NCBI GenBank assembly: GCA_949746915.1
Contig: CATKEA010000155.1
Location: 1 to 10,945, forward strand
Direction of reading: 5' to 3'
DNA: 10,945 bases
DNA from: an uncultured Bacilli bacterium
GTDB taxonomy: Bacteria > Bacillota_I > Bacilli_A > RF39 > UBA660
This document shows positions 1 through 5,784 of the stretch, in pieces. Under the pieces are notes generated by a model that made no database searches, had not been told where the DNA came from, and saw only the letters and a program-made list of their open reading frames with translations. Position 1 is the first letter of the stretch, and each line of letters starts with the position of its first letter. The translations under genes were made by a program, and so were the position numbers.

Positions 1-50
1 AGAAGAGTAGCTAATGATAAAGCTAAAACTTTTTTGCTATTTTTGTTCAT
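1..50 (-). CDS. N-terminal fragment of a probable exported protein (runs off window)
   Basis: Only the first 16 codons are present. They read on the minus strand from the ATG at 50-48 and leave the window at base 1. The visible start (MNKNSKKVLALSLATL) has a basic stretch followed by a hydrophobic run, as in a Sec signal peptide or lipoprotein leader. AAGGAGG lies at 68-62, 11 bases upstream of the ATG, which is slightly long, and a good vegetative promoter lies further upstream at 111-83. These two signals support a real start. It is divergent from the sporulation operon to its right. No mature-protein sequence is visible, so no function can be given. Confidence 0.6.
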   Translation of the reverse strand, partial: MNKNSKKVLALSLATL

Positions 51-82
51 GTATTATTATGCCTCCTTTAAAATACAAATAT

Positions 83-111
83 ATCATAACAAATCTAAGA
101 ATAAATTACAA
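83..111 (-). promoter_or_regulatory. Sigma-A-type promoter for the exported-protein gene
   Basis: Read on the minus strand, TTGTAA (111-106) and TATGAT (88-83) are separated by 17 bases. This is close to the vegetative consensus with optimal spacing. The predicted transcript start is near 76, just before the AAGGAGG at 68-62. The element is assigned by eye. Confidence 0.55.
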
Positions 112-140
112 TAATTTGAATAAATTTTGTGATAACATAG

Positions 141-169
141 AACCTTTTATTACTACTTGCCATAAAATA
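141..169 (+). promoter_or_regulatory. Sigma-K-like mother-cell sporulation promoter
   Basis: AACC at 141-144 is followed by exactly 16 bases and then CATAAAATA at 161-169. This fits the published Bacillus sigma-K consensus, mACm-16-CATAnnnTA, at every defined position. The predicted transcript start is near 176-178, about 25 bases before the first YjcZ-like start codon. The downstream genes belong to a sporulation-associated family, which supports the call. It has not been tested experimentally. Confidence 0.65.
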
Positions 170-201
170 ATGTGAGTAGAAGAAAAAAGGAGGAATACAT
201 T

Positions 202-282
202 ATGAGTAACTATGTATCAAATTCTGCTATAGTTTTAGTATTATTTATTTTATTAGTAATTATTCTAGGCGCATATATCTAA
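202..282 (+). CDS. YjcZ-like tiny transmembrane sporulation protein, 26 aa
   Basis: A 26-residue protein made almost entirely of one membrane helix. A short polar start (MSNYVSNS) is followed by a hydrophobic run with the core VLFILLVIILGA. This matches the YjcZ family of tiny membrane proteins of spore formers, which typically carry an ALIVVLFILLIIVGA-type core after a glycine-rich start; the glycine-rich part is missing here. The ribosome site AAGGAGG at 187-193 is 8 bases before the ATG. A sigma-K-like promoter lies directly upstream, and a second family member follows after 23 bases. Family members are linked to sporulation and the spore coat, but a biochemical role is not known to me. 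Confidence 0.75.
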   Translation: MSNYVSNSAIVLVLFILLVIILGAYI

Positions 283-305
283 TTAATTAAAAGGAGGTGT
301 TACTT

Positions 306-419
306 GTGTCATGTCAAAATACAGGAAATGAATGCTCTAGAGGTGGAACAGGATATGTAATCATCATTGTATTATATATTCTTTTAGCTATCATCTTAGG
401 TGCATGTGTTTCATACTAA
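306..419 (+). CDS. YjcZ-like tiny transmembrane sporulation protein, 37 aa, GTG start
   Basis: A second tiny membrane protein, starting with GTG at 306 and preceded by AAGGAGGTG at 291-299 with good spacing. The N-terminal half (MSCQNTGNECSRGGTGY) is polar with two cysteines. The C-terminal half is a single hydrophobic helix with the core IVLYILLAIILGA, which parallels the helix of the preceding protein, then CVSY. The shared helix and tandem placement indicate a duplicated YjcZ-like pair in one transcript. The three cysteines, absent from the partner, could allow disulfide crosslinking in a coat layer; that is inference. The transcript ends at the hairpin at 427-460. Confidence 0.75.
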   Translation: MSCQNTGNECSRGGTGYVIIIVLYILLAIILGACVSY

Positions 420-426
420 AAATAAT

Positions 427-460
427 AATAAAGTCGCTATTTTATGATAGCGGCTTTATT
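427..460. terminator. Bidirectional rho-independent terminator between convergent genes
   Basis: The arms AATAAAGTCGCTA (427-439) and TAGCGGCTTTATT (448-460) pair with one G-T wobble around an 8-base loop. T-rich stretches follow in both directions: TTTATTGTTTTAT on plus, TTTATTATTATTTTT on minus. It ends both the YjcZ-like operon and the HIT-family gene. The last HIT codons (442-460) form part of the stem. Confidence 0.8.
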
Positions 461-870
461 GTTTTATAGATATCATCTAATTTTATAAGTCCATTTGAAT
501 CATATACATGTTTCAATTTATCATCTTTATACCTTGGTGTCATATGAACATGAAAGTGTTTAACTTCCTGTCCATATTCATTATTCTGAATTATTGTCAT
601 ACCTATACAATTAAGTTTTTCCTTAAGTAAATCGAAAATTTTTCTTTCAACATCGAGTAAATGCTTAAATGTAGTATTATCTATATCATAAATATTTAAA
701 ATATGTTTTTTAGTTACTATCAAACAATCCCCATTAGTAGAGGGATTAATATCTAAGAAGACTTTAAATATCTCATCTTCATATAAAGTATAGTTAGAAA
801 CTTCATCTCTAATAATTTTACAAAATAAACAATTATTAATAATATCACTCCTTAAATTATTTATATACAA
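442..870 (-). CDS. HIT-family nucleotide hydrolase/transferase
   Basis: A small cytoplasmic histidine-triad protein of 142 residues from the TTG at 870. The triad is HFHVHM, with His105, His107 and His109; the middle His is the nucleophile in the family. A CLFC pair (Cys14, Cys17) fits the zinc-binding cysteines of bacterial HIT proteins. The downstream text (CKII, YEDE, FLDINP) is typical of the Hit/HinT branch, which hydrolyses AMP-linked phosphoramidates and related nucleotides. The physiological substrate cannot be told from sequence. The start is uncertain: TTG at 870 has AAAGGAG 6 bases upstream, but a good promoter overlaps it (860-888), and a second strong site, AAGGAG at 853-848, precedes in-frame ATT codons at 843-841 and 840-838. 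Starting there would remove 9 or 10 residues and better match family length. Confidence 0.9.
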   Translation of the reverse strand: MYINNLRSDIINNCLFCKIIRDEVSNYTLYEDEIFKVFLDINPSTNGDCLIVTKKHILNIYDIDNTTFKHLLDVERKIFDLLKEKLNCIGMTIIQNNEYGQEVKHFHVHMTPRYKDDKLKHVYDSNGLIKLDDIYKTIKPLS

Positions 871-888
871 GAAAAACTCCTTTGTAAA
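860..888 (-). promoter_or_regulatory. Sigma-A-type promoter overlapping the annotated HIT start
   Basis: On the minus strand TTTACA (888-883) and TATAAA (865-860) are separated by 17 bases. The predicted transcript start is near 853, right at the AAGGAG ribosome site (853-848). If this promoter is used, the TTG at 870 lies upstream of the transcript. That would favour an internal, non-standard start. Confidence 0.5.
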
Positions 889-1005
889 AGGAGAAGTGTA
901 TTAATTACACTTAGTTTTGTGAATACAGCGAGTATCCATTAATATTATGAATTTACATCAGATATTTTATACATAATTGGTAAATACTATTATTGAGGTG
1001 ATTAT

Positions 1006-1143
1006 ATGAAAAGAAAAAGCTATAGTGTTAAGAGAAAAAATGGTTTGAAGAAAAAAATAAAAACAATGGAATATGGTAAAAAGTATTATGAAGATGTTCT
1101 TAATAAGAAGAAAGAAGTTACTAAAAAAGATAATTTAATGTAA
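1006..1143 (+). CDS. Small highly basic protein of unknown function, 45 aa
   Basis: An ATG at 1006 with GAGGTG at 995-1000 five bases upstream opens a 45-codon frame ending in TAA. It starts MKRKSYSVKRKNGLKKKIK, and about a third or more of the residues are Lys or Arg, spread over the whole length. It has no hydrophobic segment and no cysteine. Such charge would suit nucleic-acid or spore-DNA contact, but no family is recognised and this is only a guess. No clear promoter was found at 871-1005. The 65-base gap to the next gene has no terminator but does carry a separate promoter. Confidence 0.5.
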   Translation: MKRKSYSVKRKNGLKKKIKTMEYGKKYYEDVLNKKKEVTKKDNLM

Positions 1144-1152
1144 ATTTTTTTC

Positions 1153-1181
1153 TATACTTATATCTACTATTATGTTATAAT
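1153..1181 (+). promoter_or_regulatory. Extended -10 promoter for the surface-protein gene
   Basis: TATAAT at 1176-1181 is preceded by TG at 1173-1174 with one base between, an extended -10 element. The -35 position 17 bases upstream is TATACT (1153-1158), a poor match that the extended -10 could offset. The predicted start is near 1188, about 20 bases before the ATG. Confidence 0.5.
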
Positions 1182-1208
1182 TAAAATAATAGTACAGAGG
1201 TAAAAATA

Positions 1209-2390
1209 ATGAAAGAAAAAATTTTAAAATGGTGTGAAAATAAAAGATTAATTGTATTGTTATCTATAATAGTAATAATATTATCTATATTCATTGCTAA
1301 AACTAGTCTAGCCTCATGGGAACTTAATTTAAAGCAGCCAGGAAATAATAAAATAACAATTAAAAGTAATGATGGTCTTTATGCTCATATTAAGTCACAA
1401 TCGCGTGGAAGTGATATTGATAACAATCTTAATTATAATGCCCTTACTAAAGATACTAATGAATCTGGGGTTTATTCAACAACTAAGACAAATAATAATT
1501 TAGAAGTCTATTTTTATCGTGGAAAAGTTGATAATAATAATATCTTGTTTGGTGGGTTTTGTTGGAAAATAGTAAGGACTACAGAAAGATATGGAGTAAA
1601 ACTTATATATAATGGAATTCCTAATAATGGCAATTGTAATGCTACAGGTAGTCAAACTACTATTGGAGAAAGTGTATGGAATGAAGTAGTTAATGATAAT
1701 GCCTATGTTGGCTATATGACAGGTAAAATAAATACATACAATTATTTAGAGGCTCAGGGAAATATAGGGGATTCAAAAATAAAAACAGTAATAGATAGTT
1801 GGTATGAAGAAAATCTTAAAGGGACTGAGGCAGAAGATTTAATTATTGATAGTGTTTATTGTAATGACAGAACAATGGAAAGTGATTGGTCGAATTATAG
1901 ATATAATGATTGGGTTAGCAAGAGTGATATCACTCAATATGGATTTGGGAGTACCTACAATACAATTTTTAAAGGCTCATCAAGAGTAGGAACAGCAGTT
2001 GGTGTAACTGAACCAACATTAGTATGTCAGCAAGATAATGATAAATTTACAACTAAGGCTAAATATGGAAACGGAAAGTTAACTTATCCAATTGCTTTGT
2101 TAACAGCAGATGAAGCAGTATTTGCTGGTTCAAAAGGGGGAATACTTGAGAATATGAATATGAGTAATCCTGATATGTATTTAGCAATTGGTGGTAGCCA
2201 AAATTTTTGGACCATGACTCCCCATCGTTATTACAAACAAGCTATTATTTATCTTGCTGTTAATAGTGTTGGACTTAATACAAATGAAGGAGCAACAGTT
2301 AAGGCTTTAGTTAGACCAGTAATAACTATAAATGGTAATGCTAAATTAAAAACAGGTGACGGAACATCTAGTAATCCATATCAAATATAA
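1209..2390 (+). CDS. Membrane-anchored extracellular protein, DUF6273-like, 393 aa
   Basis: A short cytoplasmic start (MKEKILKWCENKR) leads into one hydrophobic helix at about residues 14-31. The remaining roughly 360 residues are Asn- and Thr-rich, as expected outside the cell. The conserved-looking core begins with VYFYRGKV-like text (YFYRGKV, 101-107) and GGFCWKIVRTT (115-125). It continues with LTYPIALLTADEAVFAG (291-307) and FWTMTPHR (333-340), and closes with LVRPVITI and GDGTSSNPY. This arrangement resembles secreted DUF6273-like proteins common in gut Bacillota; I assign it from memory of the pattern, not a search. Cys118, 143, 218 and 273 could form disulfides. GAGG at 1197-1200 precedes the ATG. 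The role is unknown; adhesion or ligand binding is possible. Confidence 0.6.
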   Translation: MKEKILKWCENKRLIVLLSIIVIILSIFIAKTSLASWELNLKQPGNNKITIKSNDGLYAHIKSQSRGSDIDNNLNYNALTKDTNESGVYSTTKTNNNLEVYFYRGKVDNNNILFGGFCWKIVRTTERYGVKLIYNGIPNNGNCNATGSQTTIGESVWNEVVNDNAYVGYMTGKINTYNYLEAQGNIGDSKIKTVIDSWYEENLKGTEAEDLIIDSVYCNDRTMESDWSNYRYNDWVSKSDITQYGFGSTYNTIFKGSSRVGTAVGVTEPTLVCQQDNDKFTTKAKYGNGKLTYPIALLTADEAVFAGSKGGILENMNMSNPDMYLAIGGSQNFWTMTPHRYYKQAIIYLAVNSVGLNTNEGATVKALVRPVITINGNAKLKTGDGTSSNPYQI

Positions 2391-2462
2391 TCTTTTAAGA
2401 AAATGGAAAGTTTATGTATATTTAATTTTATCAGTATCACCTAAAAAATATTTAATTAATTA

Positions 2463-2493
2463 AAAAACTAGGAGTTAAACCTAGTTTTTGTTT
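2463..2493 (+). terminator. Rho-independent terminator after the surface-protein gene
   Basis: AAAAACTAGG (2463-2472) and CCTAGTTTTT (2480-2489) form a perfect 10-bp stem with a 7-base loop. The U-tract is TTTTTGTTT. It separates the surface-protein gene from the suf operon and lies about 73 bases after the stop codon. Confidence 0.8.
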
Positions 2494-2531
2494 GAAATTA
2501 AAATTTTATCTATCAAAAAAATGGAAATAAG

Positions 2532-2561
2532 TGTAAAAAAAATAGCGATATATGTTATACT
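2532..2561 (+). promoter_or_regulatory. Candidate suf operon promoter (extended -10)
   Basis: TATACT at 2556-2561 has an upstream TG (2553-2554) giving an extended -10. The -35 region is weak (TGTAAA at 2532-2537, 18-base spacer). The predicted start near 2568 would leave a leader of about 45 bases before sufC. I saw no convincing dyad for an Rrf2/SufR-type repressor in the leader. Confidence 0.45.
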
Positions 2562-2613
2562 AATAATACTTTTAAATTAATCCAAAAAGTGATAAAATTA
2601 AGTAGGTGATATC

Positions 2614-3378
2614 ATGCACATATTAATGAAAAACTTAGTAGTGAAATCTTTAGATAATAAAACAATCTTAAATGATTTTAATTTAAATATAGCTAGTGGA
2701 GAAACTCATGTTATCATGGGTCCAAATGGTACAGGAAAAAGCACACTATCTAAAACAATCTTAGGTAGTAACGATTATACTGTAATATCAGGTGATATCC
2801 TAGTTGACAATAAATCAATTATAAAAATGCCAACAGATGAAAGAGCAAGACTTGGAATATTTTTAGCCAATCAGTCTCCAATTAGTATAGAAGGTGTAAC
2901 AAATAGTGAATTTTTAAGAACAGCCCTAACTAGTATAACTAAAGAAAAAGTTGGGATTTATCAATTTATGAAGGAAATGAATTCATGTATTAATGACTTA
3001 CAAATGGATAAAACTATGATGCATAGAGCAATAAATAAAGATTTTTCTGGAGGAGAAAGAAAGAAAAACGAAATTCTTCAAATGAAAATATTAAAACCTA
3101 AGTTTATTATTTTAGATGAGTTGGACAGTGGTCTTGATGTTGATAGTTTAAAAGTTGTATGTAGTAATATTAATAAGTATAAAGAAGAACACCCAGATAC
3201 CTCTATTTTAATGATTACGCACTATCCTAGAATTTTAGAATACATTAAACCAGATTTTGTTCATGTCATGCTAAAAGGACAAATTACTAAATCAGGAACT
3301 AAGGAATTAGCCTTTGAAATAGAAAAAAAAGGTTATGAAATGATAAATGCAATGGAAGAAGCAAGCAGTTATGAATAG
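2614..3378 (+). CDS. sufC: SufC, Fe-S cluster assembly ATPase
   Basis: The ABC-type ATPase of the SUF system, 254 residues, normal length for SufC. It contains Walker A GPNGTGKST (36-44), a Q-loop NQSP (Gln87), the signature FSGGERKK (144-151), Walker B with the SufC-typical DELDSGLD (168-175), and the switch His203 in ITHYPR. In the cytoplasm it drives conformational change of SufB/SufD scaffolds. The ATG at 2614 is preferred because AGGTGAT (2604-2610) lies at the correct distance; the ATG at 2626 is also in frame but too far away. It is the first gene of the operon, and its last 8 bases overlap the sufD start, suggesting translational coupling. Confidence 0.95.
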   Translation: MHILMKNLVVKSLDNKTILNDFNLNIASGETHVIMGPNGTGKSTLSKTILGSNDYTVISGDILVDNKSIIKMPTDERARLGIFLANQSPISIEGVTNSEFLRTALTSITKEKVGIYQFMKEMNSCINDLQMDKTMMHRAINKDFSGGERKKNEILQMKILKPKFIILDELDSGLDVDSLKVVCSNINKYKEEHPDTSILMITHYPRILEYIKPDFVHVMLKGQITKSGTKELAFEIEKKGYEMINAMEEASSYE

Positions 3379-4126
3379 AATATTATTAGATAACAATCAG
3401 ATAAAATATGAATGCGATGACTCTGTAATTATTACCAATTGTAAAAATGCTATTAATATTAAAATATTCAAAGATACAATTTTAAATATATGGATAAAAG
3501 AATCAAATATTAACATTGAAATAAATGTAGAAAATAGTGTAAAGCTAAAAGTGAATATTCTGTCAAAAAATGATAGTAATCAAGTAATATATAATATTTC
3601 AGAAAATGCACAAGTTATCACAAATAAGTTAGCAACAGACAATAATGATAATATTACTATTAATTTAAATGGTTATCAAGCAAGTGTAATATACAATTAT
3701 AGTACTGTAAACTATAAAGAAAGTTTTTATAAAATTGATGTAAAACATAATGTAAATAAAACAGTCAGTCATATTTATAACTATGGTCTAAGCGAGACTG
3801 ATAAAAAAATGACCTTCAGTATAAATGGATATGTTTATAAAACGTCTAGCCAATGTACATGCAATCAAGATAATAAAATAATTTATATGAAAGAAAATAA
3901 GTCTGTAATAGAACCTAATTTGTTTATAGAAAATTATGATGTTGAAGCAAATCATGCAGCTTACATAGGAAAATTTAAAGAAAAAGACCTATTTTATTTA
4001 ATGTCTCGTGGAATCAAAAAGGAAGATTGTTATAAATTATTTATAAAATCATTTATTTTAGGTAAGATGATTTTAGAAAAAGATGAGAGAGATCTTTTTG
4101 AAAAAGAATTAAAAAATCTATTTTAA
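3371..4126 (+). CDS. sufD: SufD-like scaffold protein, short form (251 aa)
   Basis: Identified by position between sufC and sufS and by its C-terminal SufBD core. ENYDVEANHAAYIG (187-200) aligns with the conserved scaffold segment that carries the functional His (here His195), and FYLMSRGIKKE (208-218) is the family helix also present in SufB. The middle, roughly residues 40-180, reads as a beta-rich repeat region as in SufBD beta-helices. Typical SufD proteins are about 420-440 residues, so an N-terminal region of about 170 residues is missing. The start at ATG 3371, overlapping sufC by 8 bases, is preferred to the upstream ATG at 3347. The flanking genes are intact and the frame is open, so this looks like a compact form, not decay. 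Its role in SufBC2D assembly is inferred. Confidence 0.85.
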   Translation: MNRILLDNNQIKYECDDSVIITNCKNAINIKIFKDTILNIWIKESNINIEINVENSVKLKVNILSKNDSNQVIYNISENAQVITNKLATDNNDNITINLNGYQASVIYNYSTVNYKESFYKIDVKHNVNKTVSHIYNYGLSETDKKMTFSINGYVYKTSSQCTCNQDNKIIYMKENKSVIEPNLFIENYDVEANHAAYIGKFKEKDLFYLMSRGIKKEDCYKLFIKSFILGKMILEKDERDLFEKELKNLF

Positions 4127-4139
4127 AAGGAGGTGCTGT

Positions 4140-5336
4140 ATGAATAGGGAAGATTTTAAAATACTAGACACCAATTTAGTTTATTTTGATAATGGTGCAA
4201 CAACATTAAAACCAGCTCAAGTAGTTGACAGTATTGTAGATTACTATACAAATTATACTGCCAATGCTCACCGTGGAGATTATGACAATAGTTTAAAAGT
4301 TGATATGATGTATGAAGGTGTCCGTGATAAAGTAAAAAAATTTATAAACTCTGATAAAACAAGCGAAATCATTTTTACATCAGGAACAACTGATTCACTT
4401 AATCGAGTTGTATTTGGTTTTATGAAATATCATTTATCTAAAGGTGATGAAGTTTTAATTACTAAAGCAGAACATGCTTCTAATGTTTTACCATGGTTAG
4501 AACTAGAAAAAGAACTAGGTATTATTGTAAAATATATTCCTTTAAATGAACAAAACATAGTATTAATGGAAAATGTAAAAAATAGTATAACTGAACATAC
4601 AAAGGTAATATCATTAGCCCATGTCACAAACGTTTTAGGTGATACTAGACCAATTGAAGAAATCGGAAAGCTATGTAAAGAAAAGAATATTTATTTTGTA
4701 GTTGATGGTGCTCAAAGTGTTCCGCATATGAAAACTGATGTTCAAAAAAATAATATTGATTTTCTTGCATTTTCAGCTCATAAAATGTTAGGACCAACAG
4801 GAGTTGGAGTCTTATATGGAAAATACGAATTATTAGATGAACTAAAGCCAACAATAGTAGGTGGAGGAATGAACTCTTTATTTGAGGCCGACGGTATGGT
4901 TGAATATAAAATGTTACCAACAAGATTAGAAGCAGGAACTCCAAATATCGCAGGTGTCATAGGTTTAGGAAGAGCAATAGATTACTTACTTGAAATTGGT
5001 ATGGACAAAATTCATGACTACGAAATAGAATTAAAAAAATATTTAATAAAACGTTTAGAAGAAATACCTGATATTATTGTATATAATAAAAATATTGAAG
5101 GAGCAACAGTTGCATTTAATATAGACAAAGTATTCGCTCAAGACACAGCAGTTTATCTTAACCATTATCATATCTGTGTAAGAGCAGGAAATCACTGTGC
5201 AAAGATTTTAAAAGATGAATTACATGTGAAAAATACTTGTCGCATAAGTTTTTGTTTATATAATACAAAGGAAGAAATAGATAGATTAATAAATGCACTA
5301 AAAAATAGTAAAGATATATTTAATATAGTATTATAG
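4140..5336 (+). CDS. sufS: SufS cysteine desulfurase
   Basis: A PLP-dependent group II cysteine desulfurase of 398 residues, full family length. It removes sulfur from L-cysteine to give alanine and a persulfide for SufU. Visible landmarks are the N-terminal VYFDNGATTLKP, NAHRG (42-46), EHASN (111-115), the cofactor-contacting DGAQS (189-193), the PLP Schiff-base Lys215 in FSAHKMLGPTG, the RLEAGTPN segment (262-269), the persulfide Cys353 in RAGNHCAK, and Arg369 in the substrate-binding RISF. A strong ribosome site, AAGGAGGTG (4127-4135), precedes the ATG. It lies 13 bases after sufD and 10 bases before sufU, the paired layout expected of a SufS-SufU relay. Confidence 0.96.
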   Translation: MNREDFKILDTNLVYFDNGATTLKPAQVVDSIVDYYTNYTANAHRGDYDNSLKVDMMYEGVRDKVKKFINSDKTSEIIFTSGTTDSLNRVVFGFMKYHLSKGDEVLITKAEHASNVLPWLELEKELGIIVKYIPLNEQNIVLMENVKNSITEHTKVISLAHVTNVLGDTRPIEEIGKLCKEKNIYFVVDGAQSVPHMKTDVQKNNIDFLAFSAHKMLGPTGVGVLYGKYELLDELKPTIVGGGMNSLFEADGMVEYKMLPTRLEAGTPNIAGVIGLGRAIDYLLEIGMDKIHDYEIELKKYLIKRLEEIPDIIVYNKNIEGATVAFNIDKVFAQDTAVYLNHYHICVRAGNHCAKILKDELHVKNTCRISFCLYNTKEEIDRLINALKNSKDIFNIVL

Positions 5337-5346
5337 AGGTGATAAA

Positions 5347-5760
5347 ATGGATCCGAATTTAAGAAGAGAAATATTACTAGATAATTATCAAAATCCTGAA
5401 CATAAAAAGTTAACAGATGATCCTAGTTATATAAAAATAAATACAAATAATGAGAGCTGTATCGATAATTTAGATATTATGTATAAAATTGAAAATGACA
5501 AAATTGTTGATATTTGCTTTGATGGAGAAGCCTGTGCTATTTCAACTTCTGCAACATCTATTATGATAAAAGAATTGATTGGAAAAACTATCGAAGAAGC
5601 TAAAGTAATTGTAAATGAATATGAAAAAATGTTAAATGAAGAACCATATGATGAAAATATTCTTGGAGAACTTATCGTATATAATGAAATATATAAACAG
5701 CCAAATAGAAAAAAATGTGCTTTACTACCATTTGAAAGTATAAAAAAAGTAATAAAATAA
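5347..5760 (+). CDS. sufU: SufU, zinc-dependent sulfur acceptor for SufS
   Basis: A 137-residue SufU-type protein, slightly shorter than the Bacillus one. The four zinc ligands established for Bacillus SufU have counterparts here: Cys38 and Asp40 (ESCIDN), Cys63 (GEACAIS) and Cys124 (RKKCALL). The Asp and the insertion between Cys63 and Cys124 mark SufU and not a simple IscU scaffold. SufU takes the persulfide from SufS and passes sulfur to the SufBCD complex. The usual NPxCGD around the first ligand is NESCID here, so the glycine is lost. AGAGGTG (5334-5340) provides the ribosome site and overlaps the sufS stop. Confidence 0.93.
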   Translation: MDPNLRREILLDNYQNPEHKKLTDDPSYIKINTNNESCIDNLDIMYKIENDKIVDICFDGEACAISTSATSIMIKELIGKTIEEAKVIVNEYEKMLNEEPYDENILGELIVYNEIYKQPNRKKCALLPFESIKKVIK

Positions 5761-5784
5761 ACAAAATAGAAAAGTGGTGTTTAG

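Noticed and set aside
877..893. Hairpin CTCCTTT-TAC-AAAGGAG followed by TTTTT on the minus strand, looking like a terminator or ribosome-site lock
   Set aside because: No minus-strand gene lies upstream to be terminated, the loop is only 3 bases, and the same bases make a better promoter (-35 TTTACA).
2521..2580. Short frame encoding a 20-residue hydrophobic peptide (MEISVKKIAIYVILIILLLN)
   Set aside because: It has no ribosome site upstream and overlaps the suf promoter -10; chance frames with hydrophobic codons are common in AT-rich DNA.
3347..3370. Upstream start (MQWKKQAV) for sufD
   Set aside because: It would extend the overlap with sufC to 32 bases and add residues with no family resemblance; ATG 3371 is the simpler start.
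4430..4960. Minus-strand frames opposite sufS
   Set aside because: They lie wholly within a clearly conserved sufS coding region and show no family features.
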